Positions 16,035-26,252 are shown, counted from the first letter of the stretch. The stretch is DNA of 49,064 bases from an uncultured Planctomycetaceae bacterium (GCA_937967665.1 CALBSZ010000168.1:1-49064), one strand, 5' to 3'. Notes: generated by a model from the sequence alone, not told the origin. Translations and numbers: made by a program.

Positions 16035-17549
16035 ATGTCAGACGCGGATCAGGCGACTTTCGAAAAGCTGTGCGATTATGTGAAGGAAACGGCCCTCTTG
16101 CAGTCCGTGCAATCGCTGGTCGAATGGGATCAGCAGACCCTGATGCCCGAACAGGCGGGCGAATACCGCGCCGAGCAGATCATGCATTTGGCCGGTCTGG
16201 TTCATCAGCGCAACACGGCCGCGCGGCTGGGCGACTGGCTCGGGGAACTCGCCGAGAGCCCGCTCGCCAGTGACCCGCACAGCGATACGGGTGCGACGAT
16301 TCGCGAATTGAAACGCACGTTTGACAAGGAGTCGAAGGTGCCGCAGTCGCTGGTCGAGGCGTTGGCGCAGGCGTCGTCACTGGGGCAGCAGGCCTGGATT
16401 CAAGCGAGGAAGAATGGTGATTTCGCCAGCTTTCAGCCGCAACTGCAGAAGATCATCAATTTGAAACGCCAGCAGGCCCTGGCGGTCGGCTACGACGAGT
16501 GCCCCTATGACGCGCTGCTGGACGACTACGAACCCGGCGCGAAAACCAGCCAGGTCGCGGGGGTACTCGAGTCGTTACGAAAAGGCCTGGTGCCGCTGGT
16601 GGCGGCCATCAGCGAAAGTCGACGCCGCCCCGATGAAGGAATCCTGACGCGACATTATCCCGCCGCCGACCAGGAAGTCTTCGGCAAGGCCGCCGCCGCG
16701 GCGATCGGCTTCGATTTCACTCGGGGACGATTGGATGTGACTGCCCATCCGTTTTGTTGCGGGGTCGGGCCGCGGGACTGCCGCATCACGACTCGCTATG
16801 ACGAACGCTTCTTTTCGTCCGCGTTCTTCGGGATATTGCACGAGGCCGGACACGGAATCTACGATCAAGGCTTACGGGATGACTGGTACGGTTTGCCTCC
16901 GGGCAAAGATGTGTCGCTGGGGATCCACGAATCCCAATCGCGTTTGTGGGAGAACTTCGTCGGGCGCAGCCGCGAGTTCTGGGAGCATTTTTACCCACCC
17001 GCCCAGCAGCGATTCACCGCGCTGCGGGACGTGTCGCTGGACGACTTCTATTTTGCGATCAATGCCGTGAAGCCGTCGTTGATTCGAGTGGAAGCGGACG
17101 AAGCCACCTATAACCTGCACATCATCATCCGTTTCGAACTGGAGCAGGCATTGATCAACGATGATTTCAATGTCGCCGATCTCCCCGCGGCCTGGAACGA
17201 AAAATACCAGAAGTACCTGGGAATCCAGCCGCCGTCCGATACCCATGGCGTGTTGCAGGATGTTCATTGGAGCGCCGCATTGATCGGTTACTTTCCGACC
17301 TATTCGCTGGGGAACCTCTACGCCGCACAGTTCTTTGCCAAGGCCGATCAGGAACTGGGCGGGTTGCAGGCACTGTTCGCGCAAGGCGAGTTTGCGCCGT
17401 TGAAAGAGTGGCTGGGGCGCAACATCCACCGCCGCGGTCAATGCTACGCGGCGGAGGACCTTGGCAAGCTGGTCACCGGCGAAGCGCTCTCGCACGAACC
17501 GCTTGTCCGGCACCTGCGCGCGAAGCTGGAACCGCTGTACGGGATTTAA
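16035..17549 (+). CDS. M32-family metallocarboxypeptidase (Taq type)
   Basis: Zinc carboxypeptidase that removes C-terminal amino acids from peptides in the cytoplasm. The 504 residues match the usual family length. The HEXXH zinc site is GILHEAGHGIYDQG (His269, Glu270, His273), the third ligand is Glu299 in GIHESQSRLWEN, and the family block DVTAHPFCCGVGPRDCRITTRYDE precedes the site. IRFELEQALINDD and the QDVHWSAALIGYFPTYSLGNLYAAQ block are also typical. AGGAG five bases upstream supports the ATG at 16035. Confidence 0.95.
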   Translation: MSDADQATFEKLCDYVKETALLQSVQSLVEWDQQTLMPEQAGEYRAEQIMHLAGLVHQRNTAARLGDWLGELAESPLASDPHSDTGATIRELKRTFDKESKVPQSLVEALAQASSLGQQAWIQARKNGDFASFQPQLQKIINLKRQQALAVGYDECPYDALLDDYEPGAKTSQVAGVLESLRKGLVPLVAAISESRRRPDEGILTRHYPAADQEVFGKAAAAAIGFDFTRGRLDVTAHPFCCGVGPRDCRITTRYDERFFSSAFFGILHEAGHGIYDQGLRDDWYGLPPGKDVSLGIHESQSRLWENFVGRSREFWEHFYPPAQQRFTALRDVSLDDFYFAINAVKPSLIRVEADEATYNLHIIIRFELEQALINDDFNVADLPAAWNEKYQKYLGIQPPSDTHGVLQDVHWSAALIGYFPTYSLGNLYAAQFFAKADQELGGLQALFAQGEFAPLKEWLGRNIHRRGQCYAAEDLGKLVTGEALSHEPLVRHLRAKLEPLYGI

Positions 17550-17657
17550 TTCGGACGTGACGTCCGCCGCCTGCCGGACGATGCGTGTTGCGAACATCGC
17601 TTTCCGCATCCGCGGCGAACACACCTGTTGACGCCGCGTCGTTCGCGGCCCTGGGAT

Positions 17658-18446
17658 ATGGAACTCACACTCTCCCCGTCAGCTTCTTTCGCCGCGGTTG
17701 TCTTCGCCAGCAGTGCCGTGCAGTGCAGCGTTGGTTTCGCCGCGGGGCTGTTCGGCATCCCGCTGCTGATGCTGGTGGGACTGACACTGCCCGAAGCCAT
17801 CTCGGTCAGCCTGGTCGGCGCCGTGGTGCAAAACAGTTACGGGGCCCTGCGACTGCGACATGAAGTGCCGCTGGAATTGCTGTTGCGACCGGCCATCGTT
17901 CGACTCGTTACACTGCCCATCGGCGTGCTGGCGCTGCTGTGGCTGTCCGAATCGTTGGATCGGGACGTGACCAAGCAGGTTGTCGGAGGAATTTTGTTGA
18001 TGGTTTTGCTGGTGCAACGAGTTCTGCGGGCCGAACCGCGCGAAATCTGGCATTGGGGTTGGGAAATACTCACGTTTTCCGCTTCCGGTTTCCTGCTGGG
18101 ATTTTGCGGGATGGGCGGGTCGGTGATGGTGGTTTGGGTGATGGCGCATAAGTGGTCGGCGCTCAAGAGCCGTGCCTTTTTGTTTGCCATGTTCATGAGC
18201 GCCATTGTTCCGCACATCGGCTTGCTGTTCTGGTGCTTTGGACGCGAGATGGTCCAGCCGATGATCGCGGGGTTGCTGGCGATTCCCGTCATGTTTCTGG
18301 GCGCGGCGGTGGGGCTGAAGATCGGGAACATGATGCCCAAGGCACGGCTGCGCCGCGTGGCGTACACACTGCTGTATATTATTGCCATCACCGCCATTGT
18401 TACGCCGTTCTTGTCGACCAAGACGGTATCATCGTCGGCATTTTAA
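17658..18446 (+). CDS. TauE/SafE-family membrane transporter
   Basis: A 262-residue polytopic membrane protein with about eight hydrophobic segments in two similar halves, as in TauE/SafE (formerly DUF81) proteins that move organosulfur anions such as sulfoacetate. Each half has a Gly-rich start: CSVGFAAGLFGIPLLMLVG and LLGFCGMGGSVMVVWVM. The ATG at 17658 gives a normal N terminus. Substrate unknown. A kinase gene starts 42 bp downstream on the same strand, so the two may share a transcript. Confidence 0.85.
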   Translation: MELTLSPSASFAAVVFASSAVQCSVGFAAGLFGIPLLMLVGLTLPEAISVSLVGAVVQNSYGALRLRHEVPLELLLRPAIVRLVTLPIGVLALLWLSESLDRDVTKQVVGGILLMVLLVQRVLRAEPREIWHWGWEILTFSASGFLLGFCGMGGSVMVVWVMAHKWSALKSRAFLFAMFMSAIVPHIGLLFWCFGREMVQPMIAGLLAIPVMFLGAAVGLKIGNMMPKARLRRVAYTLLYIIAITAIVTPFLSTKTVSSSAF

Positions 18447-18488
18447 GTCGGTTCGCAGGCGCGGGGCTGCAGGAAATGGACAGCACGT

Positions 18489-20009
18489 ATGAATAGCGAC
18501 GCCCATCAGAACGAACTGCGCTATCGCTGTGTGTGCGGCGAATTGATTCGCTTTTCCAAAGCAAAAGAGCTCACCTGCGACGCTTGTGGTCGCCGCTATT
18601 CGGCAGCCGTCATCGCGCAAGCCGCTGCCGAGACGCTGGCTGTCGCTCCGAACGGCGACGACAGTATCGAGTTGCCTGCCGAACTGCCGTCGCGCTGGAC
18701 GCACGGTCACAAACTGGGGCACTACAAGATTCAAAGGAAACTGGGGCAAGGCGGGATGGGCGGCGTCTACCAGGCGCTCGACGAATCCTTGCAGCGTTAC
18801 GTGGCCCTGAAGGTAATTCGCTCGGACGTCCTCTCCAGCGGTGGAGAACAACAACTCGACCGTCTCATGCAGGAGGCGGTCGCGCAGGCCCGCGTGAACC
18901 ATCCCAATGTCGTGCACATCTATTACGTCGGTCTGGAGGAAGAGTCACCGTTCTTCGCGATGGAGTTGGTCAACGGCCCAACGCTTGCCGAGCGACTGGC
19001 CGAGGGGCCGATACCGTTCACGGAAGTTGTACGAATTGCCAGGCAGCTGGTCGCAGCGCTGAAACATGCCGCGCAATTCGACATCATTCATGGCGATATC
19101 AAGCCGGCAAACGTTCTGCTGGCGGATGGTCAGACGGTCAAACTATCTGACTTTGGACTCGCCCGCCGTCTGTCCGAGCAGGAAAACCAACCGGCGGGAA
19201 TCGCAGGCACGCCGAATTACGTCGCTCCCGAGGTTGTCCGCGGGCAGTCCAGCGACCTGCGCAGTGACATGTATTCTCTGGGGGTCACGCTGTTTGAAAT
19301 GACTTTCGGCCGCTTGCCGTATACGTTCAGCGGAAGCAGTCTTCAGGAGCGGCTGAAAACGCACGAAACGGCGGCGATCGAGTTTCCCGTCGAGTGGCCG
19401 GAGGACGTGCCGTTGGCGTGGCGACAGGTGCTGGAGCGGCTGCTGGCGAAAGAAGCGGATGACCGCTACGAGGATTACGATGCCGTGCTTGCTGACCTGG
19501 CCGATGTCTGTCCCGTAACGCCTCCGGTGGCCGGTCGCGTGCCTCGCGCGTTTGCCTGGATGGTCGATATTGGTCTGGCGAACGCGGCCATTCAAATCGT
19601 CTACTGGCCGTTTTCAGAGGTCGCCCGCAACAACGGCATCGATGTTCAGAATGCCTTCCTGCGCACGTTCATTGCGTTTTCCGGATTGTCCATTCCATTG
19701 CTGGCGGCCTACTTGCAATCGTGGCGCAAGACAACACCGGGGAAACGGTTGTTCCAACTGCGGATCGTCGATCGGCACGGCCTCACGCCCAGCCAAGTCA
19801 CATTGGCCATCCGGGTCCTGATACAGCTCATTCCGTCCTGGACCTTCGTAGTGGACGCCATCACCACCGAAATGCATCTGGTACCGCTGGGGAATCTGAT
19901 CACGGCCCTGGCCAGCCTCTTCATCGCCGTGAATATCGTCGTTACGGTAATCACCTGCCGAAGCCTGCAGGATTTTCTGCTGGGAACGCGAGTGGTCTTG
20001 AATGCGTGA
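18489..20009 (+). CDS. Ser/Thr protein kinase with zinc ribbon and RDD membrane domain
   Basis: A 506-residue kinase in three parts. Residues 11-36 form a zinc-ribbon-like knuckle (Cys14, Cys16, Cys30, Cys33). The Hanks kinase domain spans about 79-340: GQGGMGGVY loop, Lys108 in VALKVI, catalytic HGDIKPAN (201-208), DFG (221-223), APE in YVAPEVV. The C-terminal 150 residues form an RDD-type membrane domain (RAFAWMVDIGLANAAIQIVY, then TTPGKRLFQLRIVD and further hydrophobic segments). The kinase would lie at the inner membrane facing the cytoplasm. HGD replaces HRD. It follows the TauE-like gene by 42 bp. Confidence 0.93.
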   Translation: MNSDAHQNELRYRCVCGELIRFSKAKELTCDACGRRYSAAVIAQAAAETLAVAPNGDDSIELPAELPSRWTHGHKLGHYKIQRKLGQGGMGGVYQALDESLQRYVALKVIRSDVLSSGGEQQLDRLMQEAVAQARVNHPNVVHIYYVGLEEESPFFAMELVNGPTLAERLAEGPIPFTEVVRIARQLVAALKHAAQFDIIHGDIKPANVLLADGQTVKLSDFGLARRLSEQENQPAGIAGTPNYVAPEVVRGQSSDLRSDMYSLGVTLFEMTFGRLPYTFSGSSLQERLKTHETAAIEFPVEWPEDVPLAWRQVLERLLAKEADDRYEDYDAVLADLADVCPVTPPVAGRVPRAFAWMVDIGLANAAIQIVYWPFSEVARNNGIDVQNAFLRTFIAFSGLSIPLLAAYLQSWRKTTPGKRLFQLRIVDRHGLTPSQVTLAIRVLIQLIPSWTFVVDAITTEMHLVPLGNLITALASLFIAVNIVVTVITCRSLQDFLLGTRVVLNA

Positions 20010-20072
20010 GTGGTGACAAGCAACCCGAATAAAAGGCATTGAAACGCCTGGCGACCCGAAGCGGCACGCGAT

Positions 20073-22292
20073 TTACACGGCGGCTGCAGCCAGAAGCTGA
20101 ACGAGATCATCGGAAAGCGGCGAAGCCAGATCAGGTATGGCGAGGACTGTTGCTTCGAGCCAGCGGGTATCGATGCGACGGCGGCCAAGCGGGACTGTAG
20201 TCGATACAGACAGGCTCGTCTCGCTGTGTTGGCTGGACGTCTTGGTCTCCTGTCCTGGACGCGTTGATGACCATGGTTCTGCACTCCCGTCGCGTATCCG
20301 CCGCGGTCCGGATCGTTCCACCACGAGCGGTAACATCGCAGGCGGCGGCAGAACCGGGATCAGCTTCAGGGAGTTATCGAAATGGGTGACGTGATCGCGA
20401 GCGATCGCCAGGTCGGTGCCATCGACCAGGCGGTCACGATTGTAGTCGTAGCGTGATTCGATGCCGGCTGTACCGGTGGGATTGTCACGCGGGCCCGCAA
20501 AGTCAAAACCGTTCACCAGCGCGTGCGACGTGCTGTCGCCCGATTCGCCAATGGCGCTACCGAAGTGGAAAGTTTGGTCTTTGATCAGGCCAGTGACCTG
20601 ATTGGCTTTTGTGGTGACTTGCAGCCATGAGTTCTGGATGTCGTTGTCATTCCAGATCAGCGTGACGCGATCACTCCCCAGCACGCCTGCTTGCTCCCGC
20701 ACCGAGACGCCAATTGGAGCGGGGGCCGCGGTCCAGCCAGAAGTGTCGCTGCTGTTTCCGACCCGAAAGACAAAGTCATCGACGCCCAGCGAATGTGGTT
20801 GGGCCAGATTCTGGATGTCGAGCATGACGCCATTGAGGCCTGCTTCAAAGCTGGAGTAGTTTGCGAAACCGGCAGTTCCGCTCGGCAGCAGCGCCTGTTT
20901 CCCAAAGGGGATTGCGTCGTCGTCGGCCGCATTGGCAGCGGGATCATCGCCGTCGAACGCCGATCCGTTGTAAAACAGGTGCTGGTCGACGACACTCGCC
21001 GGACTGTACTCGAGGATCGTGAGAGAAAGATCAATGGCTGTGGAGGACCCGTTCCGGAACGCGTTGCCGTCGGGATACGTTTCCCACGGCTGCATGGCGA
21101 ACGGGGTAAAGCCACCAGCACTGTAGGCTTCGATGTAGTACGTGTTTCCAGGTATCAGGGGGATTTCATGTGGGTTGTAGCTGACGCCGATCAGGTCGGT
21201 CGTGGAGGCGAAGTAAGTACCGCGAGTTGTTTTTGAGGGGCCAATTACGGGGCCGCCCGGACCGCCTTCACGCACGGTCCAGGTCAGTATCACGTCGTCT
21301 TCGCCGCTTGCCGCGAAAAGGTCGGCTGACGCCAGCGCCCGTCCGGTGGCCACAAACGTCTGGCCCCAGCGATTGTCAAACCGTCCGCCGTCAAACGCGC
21401 CGGGGCCCGAGGACTTGCTGGTATGCGTTACCATTTGTTTGCGGTCGGAAAAGACAGTGATATTCAAATCCAGTTCCTGGGGAACTCCGTGGCCATCGAA
21501 TGCCTGCCCGAAGGGATCGCTCTGCGCATCCTTGTCGCGTTTATAGATTGCCAGTCCGCCATCGATATGGATGTTAACGGCATAGCGATGTCCGCGCGTC
21601 GTTGGAACTTCTCCGGAAGTCCAACGCACCCATTCGTCCGAATCGGCGGCCAGGTTGTTGTCGCTTCCGGTGCCGATTACTCGCCAATTACGAACGTCCG
21701 GATCGCCGTTGTCTTCCAGGATCTTCACGACGGCGGTCTTGTTGCGGTACAATCCCGCTCCGGCCAGCACCCACGAGACGCCTCGAATCGACGTACCGCC
21801 CGCAATGAAGGTCTGGTACCAATCCCACGGTCCCCAATCCGTCCACTCGCCGCCGTCGCGGAAATATGTCGAATAATCAACGTCCAGATTCACGTCCAGT
21901 TGCGTCTGCTGTCCGTCAACGATCGATACGCCCGGTACGACCTTGGGTGATGCAAAGAAGTCCGGCTGATTCAGCAGGACGGAATACGTGCCGGCCGGCA
22001 AGTTGTCGATTTCGTAAAAGCCGTCGCCTCTCGGCAACTGTCCCGGAGGGGCGCCCAAACGCCGGCTCGGTCCAATCACAGATTCGTCGCTTGGCGACAG
22101 GAACAAGTCCCACTCATAGAGACTCTTGTAGCCCAGGCTCGGATTGCCAGCAATGCGTTCGATCTGACCTTGTCCGGTAATCGAACCCGCCAGGAATCGT
22201 CGGGGCTCGAGCATTTCAAACCGGGGAAGTCGCCGGCACGTGAGTCCCGTACGCCCTTCCCGACCACGAAATCGTGCCTGACGATGGTTCAT
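20073..22292 (-). CDS. Exported LEPR-motif surface protein with dockerin-like end
   Basis: A 739-residue secreted or surface protein. The N terminus has a basic stretch followed by FEMLEPRRFLAG, the planctomycete LEPxxLLA-type sorting motif. A carboxypeptidase-regulatory/SdrD-like beta domain follows (about 40-130: GFYEIDNLPAGTYSVLLNQPDF). Two central beta-sandwich modules have a repeated theme (WGPWDWYQTFIAGGTSIRG and DNRWGQTFVATGRALAS). Near the end are a domain with HLFYNGSAFDGDDPAANAADDDAI and the single dockerin-like calcium loop YDYNRDRLVDGTDLAIARDH. Binding partners unknown. It precedes no obvious partner gene; the downstream kinase converges with it. Confidence 0.85.
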   Translation of the reverse strand: MNHRQARFRGREGRTGLTCRRLPRFEMLEPRRFLAGSITGQGQIERIAGNPSLGYKSLYEWDLFLSPSDESVIGPSRRLGAPPGQLPRGDGFYEIDNLPAGTYSVLLNQPDFFASPKVVPGVSIVDGQQTQLDVNLDVDYSTYFRDGGEWTDWGPWDWYQTFIAGGTSIRGVSWVLAGAGLYRNKTAVVKILEDNGDPDVRNWRVIGTGSDNNLAADSDEWVRWTSGEVPTTRGHRYAVNIHIDGGLAIYKRDKDAQSDPFGQAFDGHGVPQELDLNITVFSDRKQMVTHTSKSSGPGAFDGGRFDNRWGQTFVATGRALASADLFAASGEDDVILTWTVREGGPGGPVIGPSKTTRGTYFASTTDLIGVSYNPHEIPLIPGNTYYIEAYSAGGFTPFAMQPWETYPDGNAFRNGSSTAIDLSLTILEYSPASVVDQHLFYNGSAFDGDDPAANAADDDAIPFGKQALLPSGTAGFANYSSFEAGLNGVMLDIQNLAQPHSLGVDDFVFRVGNSSDTSGWTAAPAPIGVSVREQAGVLGSDRVTLIWNDNDIQNSWLQVTTKANQVTGLIKDQTFHFGSAIGESGDSTSHALVNGFDFAGPRDNPTGTAGIESRYDYNRDRLVDGTDLAIARDHVTHFDNSLKLIPVLPPPAMLPLVVERSGPRRIRDGSAEPWSSTRPGQETKTSSQHSETSLSVSTTVPLGRRRIDTRWLEATVLAIPDLASPLSDDLVQLLAAAAV

Positions 22293-22499
22293 TGCCGCCT
22301 AATCCCTCTTGGGACTCACGTCGCGCGATCGGCATGCAGACTGTGGCGGCAGCTGACAACTGCGGACTTTGCACACAGCGACCGTTCGCTTACTTCAAGC
22401 TAAGCCAGGTCCCACCGTCTGTCAAACAACTTCCTCGACGAGGCTGATTCGACGTCACCCGGTCGTTCGGGAAAGAAACAAACAGCGAGCGTGGCTGGC

Positions 22500-23819
22500 T
22501 CAAAACAACTCCGTAATCAACTCGCCCCCTTCGACCAGCTTCAAGGGTTGGTCCTGATCGGTGATGTATTCGTCGTGTGGGTCCAGGCCCAGCACGTGGC
22601 AGAACGTGACGAACAGGTCCTGGACGCCAACCGGGCGGTCGCTGACTTTGACGCCGTCTTTGTCCGTGGCGCCGATCACCTGACCCATCTTCACGCCGCC
22701 GCCCGAGAGCGCCGTGATCCAACCCTTGCTGTAATGGTCCCGCCCACCGTCCTTCTTGAATTTGGGTGTGCGTCCGAATTCGCCCATCCATACGACGAGC
22801 GTGTCGTCCAGCATGCCGCGGTCGGCCAGGTCGGTCAGCAGCGTGGCGTAGCCCGGATCGACTTCCTGGGCCAGCAGTGGATTCTCGGCAAAGCCCTTCT
22901 TATGCGTGTCCCAGCCTTGATCGTTCAAACTACCCGTACTGAAGACTTCGATGAAACTGACACCAGATTCGACGAGTCGTCGGGCCAGCAGGCAGCCCTG
23001 TCCAAACGTCGTGCGACCGTAGGCGTCGCGCAAGGCCTCGTTTTCACCAGACAGGTCAAATGCCTTGAGGAGCGGACTGAGCACGAAGCGGCTGGTGCGC
23101 TCGTAGACCGCTCGCTTTTCCTGCACCGCTCGGGCGCCGCCCCGTTGCGCGAATTCATCGTCCAACTGGGCGGACAGGTCGAGCCGGCGACGCAAGACAT
23201 CCGGCGCGACGGTCGGCAAGACATCGTCGGGAAGCGAACCCGGTTCATCGATCTTGAACGATTCATGCCGCGCGCCGAGTACCCCGGAATTGACGTCCCG
23301 CGTCTTGATCCGCGGTTTGCCAACGCGCACGAAAGCCGGCAAGGCAAAGTCGGGGTCATAGCGATCGTGTGAAACAACCGAGCCCCACGTCGGATAGTTG
23401 ATCGTCGGTTTGATCGGATAGCCGGTGCGGACCAGCTTGATGGCGCGAAAGTGATCGCTTTCGTTGCTGTTCATTGAACGGATGAGCGCGATCTTGTCCA
23501 TGACCTTCGCCGTCTCAGGCCAGTCTTCGGCGAACTGCACCCCTGGAACGCTGGTGCTGATCGCCTTGGCCGGGCCCTGGTTCGCTGAGCCGATTTTGGG
23601 ATTGAACGTTTCAAACTGGCTGGGACCGCCGTCCATCCACAACAGGATCATCGACTTCCCTTTTTTCTGCAGTTCGCTGGCCCGCGCGACCAGCATGTCC
23701 CGCCAGCTCAATTGAGTCGCGGTGGCGGCCATGGTGGCGAGCGACAAGTTTCGCAGGAAACCGCGGCGGCTGGTGACTTCGCGGCCCGTGTTACAAACAT
23801 TGACGAAACTACGTTGCAT
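22500..23819 (-). CDS. DUF1501 domain-containing protein, Tat signal
   Basis: A 439-residue member of the DUF1501 family, related to alkaline-phosphatase/sulfatase folds and common in planctomycetes next to DUF1549/DUF1553 genes. The N terminus carries SRRGFLRNLSLATMAATA, a Tat signal. Typical blocks are ILLWMDGGPSQFETFNPK, RSMNSNESDHFRA, SFIEVFSTGSLNDQGWDTHKKG (in parts), LVVWMGEFGRTPKF and GRDHYSKGW. The ATG at 23819 is preferred because GAGG lies at good spacing. It follows the DUF1549 gene by 75 bp on the same strand. Biochemical activity is unknown. Confidence 0.92.
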   Translation of the reverse strand: MQRSFVNVCNTGREVTSRRGFLRNLSLATMAATATQLSWRDMLVARASELQKKGKSMILLWMDGGPSQFETFNPKIGSANQGPAKAISTSVPGVQFAEDWPETAKVMDKIALIRSMNSNESDHFRAIKLVRTGYPIKPTINYPTWGSVVSHDRYDPDFALPAFVRVGKPRIKTRDVNSGVLGARHESFKIDEPGSLPDDVLPTVAPDVLRRRLDLSAQLDDEFAQRGGARAVQEKRAVYERTSRFVLSPLLKAFDLSGENEALRDAYGRTTFGQGCLLARRLVESGVSFIEVFSTGSLNDQGWDTHKKGFAENPLLAQEVDPGYATLLTDLADRGMLDDTLVVWMGEFGRTPKFKKDGGRDHYSKGWITALSGGGVKMGQVIGATDKDGVKVSDRPVGVQDLFVTFCHVLGLDPHDEYITDQDQPLKLVEGGELITELF

Positions 23820-23894
23820 GGCGAACCTCAAGGCAAAGGATCGTGTCGAGCACGCGATGCCGCCGAGCCGACATGCGTGACGAGCTGATGGTGG

Positions 23895-25994
23895 TTATGG
23901 TTTGGAGGTAAACTCCGCGGAATTCAACAGGCTCCACAGGATATCTTCGAAGGCGGCCTGCCGATCGCCGACTTTGGCGATGTGCTGGCGAAGGATTTCC
24001 AGTTCGCGCGGCTCGGGTGGTCGCGCCAGGACACGCAAGTATAAATCTGCCACGGCCTGGTCGTTGTCTGACTGTTCGTTCAGGATCGAGGCCAGGATGG
24101 TGTCGGCGTCCGCTTTGATCTGGGCCTGCAGCTGATCGTTGTTCATCATAAACATCGCCTGCTTCATCGACCGGACGACGAGATTCGAAGGCAGGGAAGG
24201 ATCGAACCCGTAAGCCTCGTTCACCAGGTCCCGCGTGCTTTTCGGAGGCGGTGGGAAACGGATACCGGGAGCTGCCTTCGGCGGCGGAGGTGTCACATTC
24301 GGCAATTCCGTGGCGCGCGCCAGGCTGTCAAAGACTTCGTCGCCGCGCAAACGGCGGACGCGCTGATCGATGGCGAGTAATTTCTGCGCCTGGTCGCTAA
24401 ACGATTGCGGAGCGCGTTGGTAGGCTTCCGTCGCCGCGATCAGGGAGAACAAAGCTTGGGTGTCGTAGCCGGTCGCCCGGAAATGCTCGGCCAACGCGGC
24501 ATGGACCTCGGGCATCACGACGTCGGCCAGTTCGCCGATTTCGTCGACCGGCTCACAGAAACCGCGGCCCATCATGCGTGCCCAGATGCGATTGACGTAC
24601 GCTTTGGCAAACCACGGATTCGTGGGGGAGACGATCCAGTTGGCCAGCGATTCGCGTCGCTGCAAGTCCGCCGTGCCCCAGTCGGCCTTGCCGACCTCTA
24701 GCGCGATGGTTTCCATCCCCCCCTTGCCGCCCGGCATCTTGTGCTCGCCGGCCTTCTTGCTTTTCACTTCGATCTGGCTGCTGTCGTTCCAGGGCAGCGC
24801 CGCGTCCGTACGGACGAAAAACGCGGCAAAGTGATGGAACGTTTCCATCGGCATGTCGATGAACTTGTGGTCGTGGCATTCGGCGCATTGGATCTGGGTG
24901 CCCAGGAAGATACGCGTGGTCTCCGCCGCCAGGCGCGATTTGTCCGCCTGATGGAAACCGACGAACGTGGCGGCGGGGTTCTGAGCCACTTTGCCGCTGG
25001 CCGTGACGATTTCGAACGTTATCTCGTCCCAACTGCGATTCTGATTGAACGCCTCCGCGAGCCATTCTCGAAACGGCTCGTAGTTGAGGAACGTCAGTTG
25101 CGGTTGTGGAGTCCGAAACTTGATGACGTCGCTCCAGTAGTTCCCCCAGTTCTCTCCGTAATGGTTCGACGCGAGCAACTGCTGGACCGCTTGCTGCCGC
25201 TTCTCGGCAGACGTGTCCGCCAGGAAGCCTTGGAGTTCGTCCACCGTTGGCTGCCGGCCCACGGCGTCGAGCGAAATTCGGCGCAGGAAGGTGGCGTCAT
25301 CGACAATCGCGTCCGGTGGAGTGCTGCCCAGGAACGGTTCGATCAGCTTATCGAGCTCGGCGGGCGTCAGCGTTTTCCCCCGCGTCGCGACCTTGTTCAG
25401 TTTCGGAACGTACTCGGGAGGCGCCTTTTTGGCCGGCGCGTTCTTCTTCGCCACCGGAACGTTGGCTCGCGGTTGAGGCACATTCTTGCGGGCGTTCTCC
25501 AACTCCCTCGCAGTCAGCAGTTGAACTGCATCGGCGATCACCGCGCCGGTAGTGCCTTCGGCGCTGACCACGACTTGCAGCTTCCCCGCCGGCAAATCGA
25601 ATGCTCCCAGATCGTGGAACGATGCATAACCGACTGGCGTTTTTGTTTGATCGATGTGGAACAGGTCCTCTGAAGCCTCGGTGATCACCTCCACCGGCAC
25701 CTTCGGGCAGCGATTCGAGCCGTACGTGTAGGCCACCAGAACATGGTAGGGCCCCGGTTTCTCGACTTTCAATTCGAAACGTGCGAGGCCCGAGTTCGAG
25801 GCATGAATGTAACCCGCGCCGATGTAGCCCTTGACGCTGGTGGAATTGGTCCACGTGCCCACGTGTTGGGCGTCGATGTCGTCGACGAAGATGCCGTCGA
25901 GTTCCGCGGTGGGTATTTGGGCGTGGCTGTATCCGTAGCCCAGGGCAACCATTGCAAAACACGCTAGCACAGCGCGGTCGAGAGCTCTCATCAT
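23895..25994 (-). CDS. DUF1549/DUF1553 protein with N-terminal golvesin-like domain
   Basis: A 699-residue exported protein with signal peptide AVLACFAMVALGYGYSHA. Residues about 30-165 form a beta-sandwich resembling the golvesin/xanthan-lyase C-terminal domain (KGYIGAGYIHASNSG, FELKVEKPGPYHVLVAYTYG). The DUF1549 part contains RRISLDAVGRQPTVDELQ and, later, IQCAECHDHKF, a CxxCH motif that may be heme- or metal-related. The DUF1553 part includes ESLANWIVSPTNPWFAKAYVNRIW. A Lys/Pro/Ala-rich linker joins the first two. It is the first gene of a pair with the DUF1501 gene. Polysaccharide use is a common proposal for such pairs but is not proven here. Confidence 0.92.
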   Translation of the reverse strand: MMRALDRAVLACFAMVALGYGYSHAQIPTAELDGIFVDDIDAQHVGTWTNSTSVKGYIGAGYIHASNSGLARFELKVEKPGPYHVLVAYTYGSNRCPKVPVEVITEASEDLFHIDQTKTPVGYASFHDLGAFDLPAGKLQVVVSAEGTTGAVIADAVQLLTARELENARKNVPQPRANVPVAKKNAPAKKAPPEYVPKLNKVATRGKTLTPAELDKLIEPFLGSTPPDAIVDDATFLRRISLDAVGRQPTVDELQGFLADTSAEKRQQAVQQLLASNHYGENWGNYWSDVIKFRTPQPQLTFLNYEPFREWLAEAFNQNRSWDEITFEIVTASGKVAQNPAATFVGFHQADKSRLAAETTRIFLGTQIQCAECHDHKFIDMPMETFHHFAAFFVRTDAALPWNDSSQIEVKSKKAGEHKMPGGKGGMETIALEVGKADWGTADLQRRESLANWIVSPTNPWFAKAYVNRIWARMMGRGFCEPVDEIGELADVVMPEVHAALAEHFRATGYDTQALFSLIAATEAYQRAPQSFSDQAQKLLAIDQRVRRLRGDEVFDSLARATELPNVTPPPPKAAPGIRFPPPPKSTRDLVNEAYGFDPSLPSNLVVRSMKQAMFMMNNDQLQAQIKADADTILASILNEQSDNDQAVADLYLRVLARPPEPRELEILRQHIAKVGDRQAAFEDILWSLLNSAEFTSKP

Positions 25995-26138
25995 GTAAAC
26001 CTGTACAAGAGTTGAGTTTAGTGGAGGCTGCCTTAGTTTAACGTGAAATCCAAGTGCCAGTCAATCGATAACAGGTCATGGATGGGATGGGAGTTTGCCT
26101 GTTTTATCAACCGTAGGGGCATTGTGGTGCGGTTTCTC

Positions 26139-26167
26139 TTGACCTTGATTGGGCAGCTTCCTATACT
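26139..26167 (+). promoter_or_regulatory. Sigma-70-type promoter for the tandem PpiC gene
   Basis: TTGACC (26139-26144), a 17-bp spacer and TATACT (26162-26167) match the housekeeping promoter consensus closely. It points to the PpiC gene at 26253, leaving a leader of about 80 bases. Confidence 0.65.
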
Positions 26168-26252
26168 CCGCCACGAATCGGGCAAGGATCGTGCGCGAAT
26201 GGAAGCACGGTCTTGAATTCGAATTAATTCGTCGGTTAATGGAGTAACCGAA

